Assembly: GCA_965221345.1 (NCBI GenBank)
Contig: CBDCSD010000002.1
Location: 124,001 to 188,000 of the forward strand
DNA: 64,000 nt
Direction of reading: 5' to 3'
DNA from: Bin5 sp965221345
Lineage (GTDB): Bacteria > Chloroflexota > Anaerolineae > Caldilineales > Caldilineaceae
The notes beneath the pieces are model-generated. The model was not told the DNA's origin, searched no databases, and saw only the letters and a list, made by a program, of their open reading frames with translations. The position numbers were made by a program, and so were the translations under genes. Positions 15,103 through 25,100 of the stretch are shown piece after piece. Within the stretch, counting starts at the first letter, position 1. Each line of letters opens with the position of its first letter.

Positions 15103-16812
15103 ATGACGAGACAAGAACAAAGATCGGGCGGGTATACCGAAAATATCGTCGTCCCGGAGACTGATCTGGCCCTCATCGGCCGCTATCGGCACGAACCCGC
15201 GCCGCTGCTGCCGATCCTCCATGCCTTTCACAATCGCGACGGGTTCATCGGGGCCGAAGCAATTGAGGCCATCGGCAAGGAGCTGCGCATCCCCCTGGCA
15301 GACCTGTACGGCACGGTCACCTTCTATCACCATTTTGCACGTGCGGAGGGCGGTCTTCAGCGGCCGCGCGTCTGCACAGGGCCTGTCTGCCGCCAGCGCG
15401 GCGCGCTTGAAATTGTCGAAAGTCTGGACGGAGCCGAGGAGATGCCCTGTTCGGGCCGTTGCGATGACCCGGTTCCGCTGCTGATCGGCCATGAAACGTT
15501 CGTGGTGAGCGCGCCGTTTCAGACGCTGCAGCGGCGAATCTCTTCACCTCTGCCGGTGCCCAACCCCGGCGGGCGTGATGAGTGCGTTTTTGCGGAGATC
15601 CGCGAACCGGAGCGGGACAGCCTGGATGGCTACCGGCGCAGCGGAGGCTACGACGCATTGATTCAAGCTGTGCAGGGGCAGAACCCAACCGATGTGATCG
15701 ACGTGCTCAAGGAGTCGAAGCTGGCCGGCCGCGGCGGCGCGGGATTCCCAACCGGAATGAAGTGGCAGTTCGTACGCGAGGCCCCAGGCGAGCCCAAGAG
15801 CATTGTCTGCAACGCCGATGAAGGCGAACCGGGCTGCTTCAAGGACCGCGCCTTGATGGACCATGACCCCTTTGCCGTGATCGAGGGAATGACGCTGGCA
15901 GGCTACGCCACCGGAGCCGACCGCGGATTCCTCTATTTGCGCTACGAATACCCGGAGACGAACGCACGACTGGAAAGTGCCATCGCCGCCGCCGAAGCGG
16001 CCGGGCTGCTGGGGGAGGACATACTCGGCAGCGGCTTCACCTTCCGGCTGTATCTTCGGCGCGGAGCGGGGGCTTATATTTGCGGCGAGGAGGGCTCCCT
16101 GCTCAACAGCCTGGAAGGCAAGCACCCTTTCCCCCGCAATCGCCCGCCCTATCCCACCACGAACGGATTTGAAGACTTACCCACGGCCGTCAACAATGTC
16201 GAAACACTTTGCGCGGTCCCGCAGATTCTGCGGCGGGGCGCTGAATGGTATCAGGGCCTGGGGCTGGCCGACCATGCCGGCACCAAGGTAATCAGCCTCT
16301 CCGGAGATGTGCAGCGACCCGGCAACTATGAGGTACCTTTCGGCCTGCCGCTGCGGACGCTGCTATACGATTGGGCCGGCGGGCCGCTGCCGGGGCGGTC
16401 ATTTCAGGCCGCGACGATGGCCGGGCTGTCGGGCGGATTCCTGGCGAGCGAGGCGCTGGAGTCGGTCACGCTGGACGAACCCAGCATCCGAGGAGCGGGT
16501 GCGATGCTGGGCGCGGGCGGCGTGATCGTATACGACGACAGCCGCGATATCGTAGATGCTGCTCGCCAGGCGATGGAGTTCTTTGCCCACGAGAGCTGCG
16601 GCAAATGTTTCCCCTGCCGCATCGGTACCCAGCGCCTGCTGGAACGACTTTCCGGCAGCGGCCCCGACGAACTTGATGCTTGGCGGCAAGAGATCAGCGA
16701 CATAGGCGAGGTCCTGGAGTTGAGCGCCTGTGGGCTGGGCGTGGCGGCCGGTTTTGTCAGCGACAGTCTTCTGCGGAACTTCCCGGACCAGGTGGCTGAG
16801 TTTCGGGGATGA
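15103..16812 (+). CDS. Formate dehydrogenase diaphorase subunit, NuoE-NuoF-type fusion
   Basis: 569 residues. Residues 20-150 are the thioredoxin-like 24-kDa (NuoE) domain with 2Fe-2S ligands C91, C96, C116, C120. Residues 170 onward are the 51-kDa (NuoF) domain: NADH site GRGGAGFPTGMKW (209-221), FMN region CNADEGEPGCFKDR, CGEEGSLLNSLEGK, and the 4Fe-4S motif ESCGKCFPC (C499, C502, C505) with a last Cys in SACGLG. This is the FdsB/HoxF-like unit that passes electrons from Fe-S clusters through FMN to NAD+. With the ferredoxin-like and selenocysteine subunits downstream it makes a soluble NAD-linked formate dehydrogenase likely. Complex I or a hydrogenase would need many further subunits not found here. 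Confidence 0.88.
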   Translation: MTRQEQRSGGYTENIVVPETDLALIGRYRHEPAPLLPILHAFHNRDGFIGAEAIEAIGKELRIPLADLYGTVTFYHHFARAEGGLQRPRVCTGPVCRQRGALEIVESLDGAEEMPCSGRCDDPVPLLIGHETFVVSAPFQTLQRRISSPLPVPNPGGRDECVFAEIREPERDSLDGYRRSGGYDALIQAVQGQNPTDVIDVLKESKLAGRGGAGFPTGMKWQFVREAPGEPKSIVCNADEGEPGCFKDRALMDHDPFAVIEGMTLAGYATGADRGFLYLRYEYPETNARLESAIAAAEAAGLLGEDILGSGFTFRLYLRRGAGAYICGEEGSLLNSLEGKHPFPRNRPPYPTTNGFEDLPTAVNNVETLCAVPQILRRGAEWYQGLGLADHAGTKVISLSGDVQRPGNYEVPFGLPLRTLLYDWAGGPLPGRSFQAATMAGLSGGFLASEALESVTLDEPSIRGAGAMLGAGGVIVYDDSRDIVDAARQAMEFFAHESCGKCFPCRIGTQRLLERLSGSGPDELDAWRQEISDIGEVLELSACGLGVAAGFVSDSLLRNFPDQVAEFRG

Positions 16813-16834
16813 GTCAGGGTTGACGGTGGCCGGA

Positions 16835-17062
16835 ATGAATAGAAGCGTTCGCGAATTGCTCGGGAAAGTAGAGCTGGTGGTAGATGGAGAAGGCCGAAGA
16901 AAGGCCGTGAAAATCGACTACTCTACTTGGGAACTCCTTTTGGACTGGATAGAGGTAATGGAAGACAGCGCAGAAATCGAAGATTCCCGAACGAGTGGAG
17001 AAAGACCTGTCCCCTGGGAGGAAGCCAAGGCGGAATTACGCTGCAAGGGTATCAATGTGTGA
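16835..17062 (+). CDS. Orphan antitoxin-like protein (75 aa)
   Basis: Starts MNRSVRELLGKVELVVDG. The pattern (a strand, RRKAVKIDYSTWELLLDWIE, then a disordered acidic linker and PVPWEEAKAEL at the end) is that of Phd/YefM-like or RelB-like antitoxins, whose C-terminal tail wraps the toxin. No toxin gene follows: only 80 bp separate it from the next fdh gene. It therefore interrupts the formate dehydrogenase operon as a lone antitoxin or the remainder of a pair. The longer in-frame upstream extension overlaps the end of the diaphorase gene and is rejected. Confidence 0.6.
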   Translation: MNRSVRELLGKVELVVDGEGRRKAVKIDYSTWELLLDWIEVMEDSAEIEDSRTSGERPVPWEEAKAELRCKGINV

Positions 17063-17142
17063 TGCTCACTTCGTGCAGCAATGTTCCTTGAAACCATTTG
17101 ATAGTTTTAGCGAAATGAACGTCGAATTACGGAAAAGGCCTT

Positions 17143-17820
17143 ATGCAGTCTGTGAATGAATCGCTTGAAGCGCCCATGCTGACGCTGGACGGTGCAGAGA
17201 TTGTCTTCACGCCCGGTGAAACGGTCTATGAAGTAGCGACGCGGGCCGGAAAGGCCGTGCCCACGCTCTGCTATGACCCGCGGCTGGAGGCGTTCGGCAG
17301 CTGCCGGATATGTGTGGTGGAAGTGGCGGGGCAACAAGTGCCGGTGGCCTCTTGCACAACGCAGGCCGAGGACGGAATGGAGGTCACGACCGCGTCTGCA
17401 AAGGTGGAAGGAATGCGGCGGACGCTGCTGGAGCTTGTTGCCTCCGAGAACCGCGAGGTGACGGTGGACGCTCTGCGAGGCGTGGCTTCGCAGGAGCTGG
17501 GCACGCTTGTCGAACGCTACGACGCCGGCCGCGGCCGTTTTGAAGGCGCGCAGTCAGGCAGCAGCCGTATGGATGACTCCAACCCGTTCATTCTGCGCGA
17601 CTACGACCTGTGCATCTCCTGCTACCGCTGTGTGCGCGTCTGCGCCGAGCAGGAGGGCGACTACGCCATCAGCATCGCCAACCGCGGCTTTGCAACCCAG
17701 ATCACGGTCGAGTTCGGTGGCCATTTGCAGGACTCGGCCTGCACGTTCTGCGGACAGTGTGTGCAGACCTGCCCCACCGGCGCGCTGGCCGACAAAAAGG
17801 CGCTGCGCTTCGCCGAGTAG
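17143..17820 (+). CDS. Formate dehydrogenase iron-sulfur subunit (2Fe-2S plus 2x 4Fe-4S)
   Basis: 225 residues, equivalent to the N-terminal part of NuoG/FdsA or HoxU. Residues 11-75 form a plant-type 2Fe-2S ferredoxin fold with C43, C54, C57 and C71. Residues 85-125 correspond to the G3 domain, but that domain's usual His-Cys3 cluster ligands are absent here (ENREVTVDALRGVASQELG holds no Cys). Residues 150-215 carry two 4Fe-4S motifs: C157, C160, C163, C167 and C200, C203, C206, C210. It would carry electrons from the catalytic subunit to the diaphorase. In many bacteria this module is fused to the catalytic chain; here it is a separate gene 77 bp before it. AAAGG precedes the ATG. Confidence 0.85.
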   Translation: MQSVNESLEAPMLTLDGAEIVFTPGETVYEVATRAGKAVPTLCYDPRLEAFGSCRICVVEVAGQQVPVASCTTQAEDGMEVTTASAKVEGMRRTLLELVASENREVTVDALRGVASQELGTLVERYDAGRGRFEGAQSGSSRMDDSNPFILRDYDLCISCYRCVRVCAEQEGDYAISIANRGFATQITVEFGGHLQDSACTFCGQCVQTCPTGALADKKALRFAE

Positions 17821-17897
17821 TAAATTGACTACGGCCGAAGGTAGTAAGTGAGTTGCGATTTTCCCACTGGCGCTTGCCTCGTCTAAAGGACATATCG

Positions 17898-19988
17898 ATG
17901 AACACGAAGATGAACACGAAGGCATCTGCGACGAAGACAACCCGGACAATCTGCGGGTACTGCGGCGTTGGCTGCTCGATGGACCTGGTGACGCGCGACA
18001 ATCGCATCATCGCGGTGCACCCGGCCTTTGACGGACCTGCCAATGAGGGCGCGCTGTGTGTCAAGGGCCAGTTCGCATACGACTACGTCCACCATCCCGA
18101 CCGGCTGACGCACCCGCTGGTGCGCGACGCCGAGGGTCGGTTGCAGCAGGCGAGTTGGGATGAAGCGCTGCAGCGGGCCGCGCAGGGCTTCATGGATGTG
18201 CTGCAAAAGCATGGGCGTCACGCTGTCTACGGTGTCGCGTCCGGGCGCACGCCAAGCGAAGCGAACTACATGATGCAGAAGTTCATTCGAGTGGGGTTCG
18301 GCTCTAACTATATTGACAACTGTAGCCGGGCTTGACACGCGCCGACAGTCGCCGGTCTGGCGGCAACAATCGGACGCGGGGCGATGTCCAATCCGCTGGC
18401 GGATATGGAAAAGCCGGATGTTATTTTCTGCATCGGCACAAATATGACGGAAGCGCACCCGGTGGCGGCGACGCGGCTGAAAAAAGCGCTGGCGCGCGGG
18501 GCCAAGATGATTGTGGCCGATCCGAGGCGCATCCGGCTGGCGGAGATGGCCGACATCTATTTGCCAATCCGAGTGGGCAGTGATACTGCGCTGCTGCTGG
18601 GGATGGCGCACGTGATCGTGCGCGAGGAGCTGGCCGATCGCGAGTTTATCGCCACGCGCACCGAGGGCTATGATCAGCTGGTCGATCATCTGCAGGAGAA
18701 GACGCCGCAGTGGGCGGAGAGCATCACCGGCGTACCGGCCGCTTTGATTGAAGAGGCCGCTATTCTGTACGGCGCCAGCGATAAGGGCGCCATCTACTAC
18801 ACGCTGGGTATTACTGAACACATCTGCGGCGTGGAGAATGTGCAGAGCCTCTGTAATCTGGCGCTGTTGACCGGCAATTTCGGCCGCGAAGGGACCGGGG
18901 TCAACCCGATGCGGGGGCAGAACAATATTCAGGGAGCTGGGGACAGCGGCGCGCTGCCCAATAACTACGCCGGGTTCCAGCCTGTAACCGAGCCGGCCAT
19001 TCAGGAGAAGTTTGAGAAGGCCTACGGCCGCAAGGTCGATCGGGAAAACGGTATCACAAAGGTGACCGCGCTGGACCAGTGCGGCGACACAGTTTTTGCG
19101 ATGCTTATTGACGGCGAAAACACCGTGGTCTCCGACCCGGATCAGCAGCACTGCATTCATGCATTGAAAAGCCTGGAGCATCTGGTCGTACTTGACATCT
19201 TTTTGACCGAGACCGCAGAACTGGCGGATGTGGTGCTGCCGGCCACTTCCTGGGCCGAGACCGACGGCCATTTCGTCAATACGGAGCGGCGCATCCAGCG
19301 GGTGCGCAAGGCTGTCGAGCCGCCGGGCGTAGCCAAGCCCGACTGGTGGATCATCGGCCAGATCGCGCGGCGGATGGGCATGCGCGGATTGGACTACAGT
19401 TCGCCGGTTCCTATTTTCAATGAACTATGTGAACTGTCGCCCATTTACAACGGCATCGATTGGGAATTGGCGGACGGCGGCCAGTACCAGTGGCCGATCC
19501 CCTACAAGGGGCATCCCGGCACGCCGCGCCTGCACGAAGATGAATTCATCAACGGACGCGGCAAGTTCAGCTTCACTGACTACCGCGATCCGGCCGAGAC
19601 TATCGATGAGGCGTATCCTCTGTGGCTCACTACCGGGCGTCGGTTGGAGAGTTATCATACGCGCACGCAGACGGGGAGATCGGAGGGTATCAACGAGCTC
19701 CTGCCGGAGGAGACGCTGGAGATGCATCCGCGCGACGCCGCCCGTTACGGTCTGCTCGACGGCGGCTGGGCCAGAATGAGCAGCCGGCGCGGGGCGGTGG
19801 AGGTGCGGGTTGAGACGACGAGGCGATCTCCGCAGGGGACGGTCTTCGCCAGTTTTTCGTTTGCGGATGTGCCGATCAACGCCCTGACCGGCTCCGGTTA
19901 TGATCCGATTACGCAAACGGCTGAGTTGAAAGTTTGCCCGGTGCTGGTGGAGCCGATTGGGGAGAAATCTCCGCTGGCCGCAGACTGA
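17898..19988 (+). CDS. Formate dehydrogenase catalytic subunit, selenocysteine-containing (UGA read as Sec146)
   Basis: The reading frame runs through a TGA at 18333-18335 and continues unbroken to 19986-19988, giving 696 residues, the size of FdhF-type (FDH-H) enzymes. Before the TGA: 4Fe-4S ligands C19, C22, C26, C54. Around it: NCSRA-U-HAPTVAGLAATIG, exactly where FDH-H has its selenocysteine. After it: molybdopterin-binding segments (FCIGTNMTEAHP, VADPRRIRLAEMAD, and PMRGQNNIQGAGDSG), then the C-terminal dinucleotide-binding beta-barrel (LWLTTGRRLESYHTRTQTGR). It oxidises formate to CO2 at a Mo/W-bis-MGD site in the cytosol. Start ATG 17898 follows AAAGGA. Automatic callers will split it into a 145-residue fragment and an N-truncated 534-residue protein, or call it a pseudogene. 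SelA/SelB/tRNA-Sec genes must be elsewhere. Confidence 0.92.
18333..18372 (+). promoter_or_regulatory. Bacterial SECIS hairpin directing selenocysteine insertion
   Basis: Directly after the TGA the RNA can fold with the apical stem CGCC/GGCG (18350-18353 with 18359-18362) closing the 5-nt loop GGTCT at 18354-18358. The E. coli fdhF SECIS has the same GGUCU loop, and by my count the same 18-nt distance from UGA to loop. SelB binds this loop in E. coli. Confidence 0.85.
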
Positions 19989-20187
19989 GTCGTTGGGGAT
20001 TCGGCCGCTGGTGTCCGGCGTTTGCCCTGTACACGAGGGTTGCTTTCTCCTTGGCTGGGAGGTTACACCACAGTTGGGAAACAGTTACCGACAGGTGAGG
20101 AAGACAGCGGATTTCTCGCCTTCATTGGCCGTAACCTGGCTGCCAGCTACACTGTAGCTACCCATATGACATGAGTGGAGGCATCCC

Positions 20188-20448
20188 ATGCGCGCAATTG
20201 GCGTTAGAGAATTGAAAGTCCACGCATCAGAAATCATGCGAAATGTGCGGGAGGACGGAGTCTGCTATACGATAACATACCGGGGCAAACCGGTGGGGGT
20301 TTTGCTTCCGCTCAAAGAAAATGGCGATATTGGCGAAGAAAGGGTTCAAGATCCCTGGTCTGAGTTAGAAAAGATACGCGATAAGATGGCGCTGATGCCA
20401 CAGCCCAAAAAGAGCTTGATCGAAGAACTTTCCGAGATGCGCAGATAA
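20188..20448 (+). CDS. Phd/YefM-family antitoxin of a VapBC-like pair
   Basis: 86 residues. The start MRAIGVRELKVHASEIMRNV and the strand TITYRGKPVGVLLPL are the Phd/YefM fold (DNA-binding N-terminal half). The charged C-terminal half (IEELSEMRR end) would bind the toxin. GTGGAGG lies 10 bases before the ATG. The PIN toxin gene starts 6 bp after its stop, so the pair is cotranscribed. It sits between fdhA and fdhD and interrupts the formate dehydrogenase locus. Confidence 0.85.
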   Translation: MRAIGVRELKVHASEIMRNVREDGVCYTITYRGKPVGVLLPLKENGDIGEERVQDPWSELEKIRDKMALMPQPKKSLIEELSEMRR

Positions 20449-20454
20449 ACTCTG

Positions 20455-20895
20455 GTGTCTGAATTGTACACAATCGATGCCAGCGTCTTTGTAAGCGCAT
20501 TTAACAGTTTCGAGATTGGTCACAGACCGAGTCGCAATATGTTGGAACGGTTGCAGGCACAACAGCTTTCCCTTGTTGAGCCAACATTGCTCCTTCCTGA
20601 ACTGGCAGCTTCTGTTGCTCGGGTCTATCAGGATGAAGAACTGGCCAAGGCTTTCGCTCAAAATATTGGAAATCTGAATAATCTGATTATAGTTCCACTA
20701 GACGAATCGCTGGCAGAACTCGCAGTGGATATTGCCGTGAGAAACCGTTTGCGGGGCGGTGATGCAGTGTACGTAGCAGTGGCCCAACACTTCGGTACGT
20801 CGCTGGTCACACTGGATCAGGAGCAATACAAAAGAGGATCTGAGGTAGTTCCGACTCTAACACCTTCGGAGTTGATAGATAGAACGGAACCATAG
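20455..20895 (+). CDS. VapC-type PIN-domain toxin (GTG start)
   Basis: 146 residues, GTG start. Acidic PIN residues are in place: YTIDASVFVSAF (Asp near residue 8), LLPELAASVAR (Glu), LRGGDAVYVAVAQ (Asp), and SLVTLDQEQ (Asp). VapC toxins are Mg-dependent RNases that cut tRNA or rRNA; the antitoxin before it keeps it silent. The 6-bp intergenic distance supports coupled translation. Downstream, 20896-21058 holds only a 26-codon open stretch (20965-21045) that resembles a remnant of another short gene. Confidence 0.85.
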   Translation: MSELYTIDASVFVSAFNSFEIGHRPSRNMLERLQAQQLSLVEPTLLLPELAASVARVYQDEELAKAFAQNIGNLNNLIIVPLDESLAELAVDIAVRNRLRGGDAVYVAVAQHFGTSLVTLDQEQYKRGSEVVPTLTPSELIDRTEP

Positions 20896-21058
20896 AATCT
20901 TGGCACATGATACGCTTTAGCGTGTCTTTCCTTAAGCGAAGTTTTCCCCACTACTCTTGAAGCCATGAAGCAAGATTCGTATTTCCCGCTTGAAGTCGGC
21001 GAAGCGCTAAAGAGTCTTGAAACATTTCTACCTAAGCAGTTCTAGGCTGTGAGCCCAA

Positions 21059-21937
21059 ATGATACCCCGCGTCGGTAGCAAAGTGCGTGCCCGTGTCACG
21101 ATTGTGGAGGGCGGGCGCCGCAGAGAGCGCGATGACCAGCTGGCGGCGGAAGAGCCGCTGGAAATACGCTTGCAGGCCGCGGGCGCAACGCAGACGGTGG
21201 CGGTGACCATGCGCACGCCGGGCAGCGACTTCGAGCTGGCGGCCGGGTTCCTGCACAATGAGGGCATCATCAGCGAGCCAGCAATGGTGAGCGCCATCAC
21301 TTACTGCGTGGACGCCGATGTCGATGCGGACCAGCGCTACAACATCGTAAACGTCGGTCTGCGCCTTACAAGCCTACCCGAGTTGGCGACCCTCGAACGC
21401 CATTTTTATACGACAAGCGCGTGCGGCGTGTGCGGCAAGGCCAGTCTTGACGCGATTGAGATGCGCGACTGCCCGGCCCTGCCGGCAGGACCGGCGATCA
21501 GCCCGTCGCTACTGACTGCGCTGCCCCAAAAACTACGCGCGGCACAGGGACTTTTCGAAGCGACGGGCGGGCTTCACGCCGCCGGTCTGTTCGACGCAAG
21601 CGGCACGCTCCTGTGCCTGCGCGAAGACGTGGGCCGTCATAACGCGGTCGACAAGGTGATCGGCTGGGCGTTTATGCAGCGCAAACTACCCCTGCACAGC
21701 TGCATCCTGTTGGTCAGCGGCCGCGCCTCCTACGAGATTCTGCAGAAATCGACGGTCGCGGGCCTGCCGGTAGTGTGCGCCGTGTCCGCGCCCAGCAATC
21801 TGGCCGTGGACGTGGCCCGCCGTTTTGGCGTCACACTGATAGGATTTCTGCGCGGGGAGCGGTTTAACGTCTACGCGGGCGCGGAGCGGATCCAGTGGAA
21901 CGGGCAGATACGCCCGGAAGAGATCGATAGTTCGTGA
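21059..21937 (+). CDS. fdhD: Formate dehydrogenase accessory sulfurtransferase FdhD
   Basis: 292 residues. It has the catalytic loop TTSACGVCGKASLDAI with the two cysteines that take sulfur from a cysteine desulfurase and pass it to the Mo-bis-MGD cofactor, plus CLREDVGRHNAVDKVIGWA and SGRASYEILQK, both family hallmarks. Its job fits the formate dehydrogenase genes upstream, from which it is separated by the vapBC-like pair. The ATG at 21059 has no strong ribosome site; a start a few codons later is possible. Confidence 0.93.
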   Translation: MIPRVGSKVRARVTIVEGGRRRERDDQLAAEEPLEIRLQAAGATQTVAVTMRTPGSDFELAAGFLHNEGIISEPAMVSAITYCVDADVDADQRYNIVNVGLRLTSLPELATLERHFYTTSACGVCGKASLDAIEMRDCPALPAGPAISPSLLTALPQKLRAAQGLFEATGGLHAAGLFDASGTLLCLREDVGRHNAVDKVIGWAFMQRKLPLHSCILLVSGRASYEILQKSTVAGLPVVCAVSAPSNLAVDVARRFGVTLIGFLRGERFNVYAGAERIQWNGQIRPEEIDSS

Positions 21938-22175
21938 CATTTTCTCCTTACTCGCCGCCTTCTTTGCACGGTTCACCACCCCCCAAAACTGCCAGAAAAA
22001 TATAGCCAGTAAAGGCATGATTGCTTTGCGTCTTCGGGCGGCGCGCGTTGCATTTGATCAATCATGTCAAATAGTGTAAACATTAAGGGACCATCTGCAG
22101 TCATCTTCATGCTTCTTCCGCTTCGGTCCCAGGAAAAACTCAACAGATCGCTGAAATTACGGAGACAGATCGGAT

Positions 22176-25100
22176 ATGAAACGGATTTCCCTCTTCGCCC
22201 TGTTCCTGGTCATATGTCTGGCTGCCGGGCTCTATTTTTCGGGCGAACGGCTGGCGGACTATGTAGGGACCACCCTGCGCTCCGGCGAAAGAGATCGTCT
22301 CAGCAATCAAGTTGACCGGGTCGAGGAGGCACTTCGTCAAGATGAAGTAGTGGCGGAATATGTGCCGGGGCAGGTACTCATCCGCTTCAAGAAGACGGTT
22401 ACCCGTGAGCAGATTTCCGATTTTTACGCCGAGTACGGACTGTCCGAAAAGGACAATCTGGACGGTGATCTCAACGACGCCGACCTGGGGCTGCGGTTGG
22501 CCAGCGCGCCAGTGGATGTGGACGAAAACCTGATCGAGGTGCTGGAGAGCGACGACAGGGTCGCCTACGCCGAGCCAAATTATCTCCTGCATCTCAGCGA
22601 GACGCCGCCATCGGACCCTCTGTTTGAGAATCTTTGGGGCTTGCACAACACGGGCCAGACCGGGGGTACCGACGACGCCGATATCGACGCCCTGGAAGCT
22701 TGGGAGATCAGCGGCGGTTCGCGGGACGTGATCATTGCAGTCATTGACACCGGCATTGACGTCGATCACGAGGACCTGAAGGACAATCTGTGGACAAACC
22801 CGCAGGAGTGTCCGCGGGGAGTGGGCAATTGCGTCGCAGACGGCATAGATGATGACGGCAACGGCTACGTGGACGACTTCCACGGCATCAATGCGATCAC
22901 GAATAGCGGCGCTCTTCTGGATGACTACGGCCACGGCACCCACGTGGCCGGCATCGCCGCGGCCAGAGGCAACAACCGGAAAGGCGTGATCGGCGTCAGT
23001 TGGAAGGCGCGTCTCCTTGGCTGCAAGTTCATCACGGCCTTCGGCACGGGCACAACATCCAACGCGGTCAAATGCTTCAACTACATCTATGACCTGCGCC
23101 ACAAACAGAAGCAGAACATCCTGGTCACCAACAGCAGTTGGGGTGGCGGCTCGCCATCCCGTTCCTTGAGAGAGGCTATGGGCCGGGTCAATTCCCCTCT
23201 GCATGTTTGCTCGGCCGGCAATTCCAATTCCAACCGCAAACTTTACCCCGCCGCCTACGATCTGGACAATATCGTATCGGTGGCGGCGACCGATCACGAC
23301 GACCTCTATGCCGGTTTCTCCAGTTGGGGCGAAGATTGGGTGGACTTGGCCGCACCCGGGGTGAGCATTGTCTCTACGGTCCCGTCCGGCCGCTGTCCCA
23401 TGTGTTCGCCTTCCGGCTATGGCGCTACCGGGGGCACTTCCATGTCCGCCCCTCACGTTTCCGGCGCGGCGGCATTGATCTGGTCGGAATTCAAGGGGCT
23501 GAACAACGAACAGGTGAAGCAGCGCATCCTTTCCGGCGTCGATCCACTGCCAGAACAGTCAAAGAAGACGTTGACAAACGGGCGATTGAATTTGTTCAAC
23601 GCGATGGAGAAGGACTCCACGCCGCCTGCGGCGGTGGCGGACCTGTCGCCTTCGGGCGTACTGCTGACCAAAATCATGCTGGCGTGGACGGCCACGGGAG
23701 ATGACGGATTCACGGGGGCATCGACGTCTTACGATGTGCGGTATTCGACTGCGCCAATCTCCAACGCCACGTGGGAGACTGCACAGCGCGTGGCGACGGC
23801 ACCGACGCCCGGCAATTCCGGCTCCAGAGAGACTGTCGAGGTGACGGGGCTGGAACCGGACACAACTTACTTCTTCGCGCTGCGGGCCGCGGACAATGTC
23901 GGCAATGTTTCCGACCTCTCCAACATCGTGATCGCCCGAACAAGCGCGGGCACTATCGTTTTTGAGGACGACTTGGAAAGCGGCTCGGGCAAGTGGAGCA
24001 TCGAAGACACTGAAGACAGCCTCTGGCATCTATCCAGTCGGCGATTCAACAGCCCGGAGACGGCCTGGTACTACGGGCAGGAGAAGTCGCGAGACTATGA
24101 CACGGGCGAGGAGCACGAAGGCAGAATAACTTCGACGGTTATCGACATCGCCGGCGCGGACGATGCGCTGCTCACATTCTATGAATGGAGCGAGGTGCAG
24201 AGGAATACCCGTTTTGACCGCACGCGCGTCCAGGTTTCGACGGACGGAACGACGTGGAGGACGGTATTCGAGTCCCACGGCACGGAGGGGCGCTGGGCGC
24301 GACGGGACGTCGATCTGAGCCAGTCTCTAAGCGAGAGCGGCTCGATCCAGGTCCGATTCTGGTTTGATACGATAGATGAGTCGTTTAACGAAAACGAAGG
24401 CTGGTATATCGACGACGTACAGTTATTGACGGCCAAGCTGCAACTGCCGGGCGAAAAGCAGCTCATGCCCAACCTGGTGGCCCAGTCGGTCAACATCGGC
24501 TTTAACCCTGCCCAGCCACATGCGGGCGAAGCGACAACCATCCACGGGACCGTCATCAACAACGGGAGCGCGGATGCCCGCGCTGTCACCATTCAATTCG
24601 TGGATGTCAGCGATGAGGAGGCGGCGATACCCATCGGCCAGCCGCAGACCGTAGCAGAGATCCCAGTCGGAGGCAGCGGCGCAGTCCAGGTGCAGTACGA
24701 CACCGAGAAGAGGGCCGGCGAACGCGAAATCCGAATGGTCGTTGATCCGACCAACTTTATCTTCGAGCGCAATGAAGCGGACAACACGGCCTCCCGGCTG
24801 CTCACGGTTGCGGAAGCGCCTGCTCCCAATCTGTTCATTGACGCAGACAACGTAGGTTTCGACCCGGCCTCTCCGCAGCCTGGCGCGCAGGTTACGATCT
24901 TTGCCACGGTTGTCAACAACGGTTCCGCCGATGCGACCGATGTCGTTGTCCGGTTCCTGGAGGGCAGATCCAGACCGATTGCCCTGAACCAGGTGATAGA
25001 CAGCATTGCTGCAGGCAGTAGCGCGGTGGCCCGGGTGACTTTTGATTCAGGCTCCAGCGCGGGCGACCCGAGCATCAACGTGGAGGTCGATCCCGACAAC

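Noticed and set aside
18333..18335. TGA in the formate dehydrogenase gene read as an inactivating nonsense mutation
   Set aside because: The frame continues for 550 codons with conserved motifs, the TGA is at the known selenocysteine position and a matching SECIS hairpin follows.
22140..23456. Long antisense frames under the giant protease and other GC-rich genes
   Set aside because: They are shadows of the coding strand: no motifs, no ribosome sites, and the opposite frame has full conserved domains.
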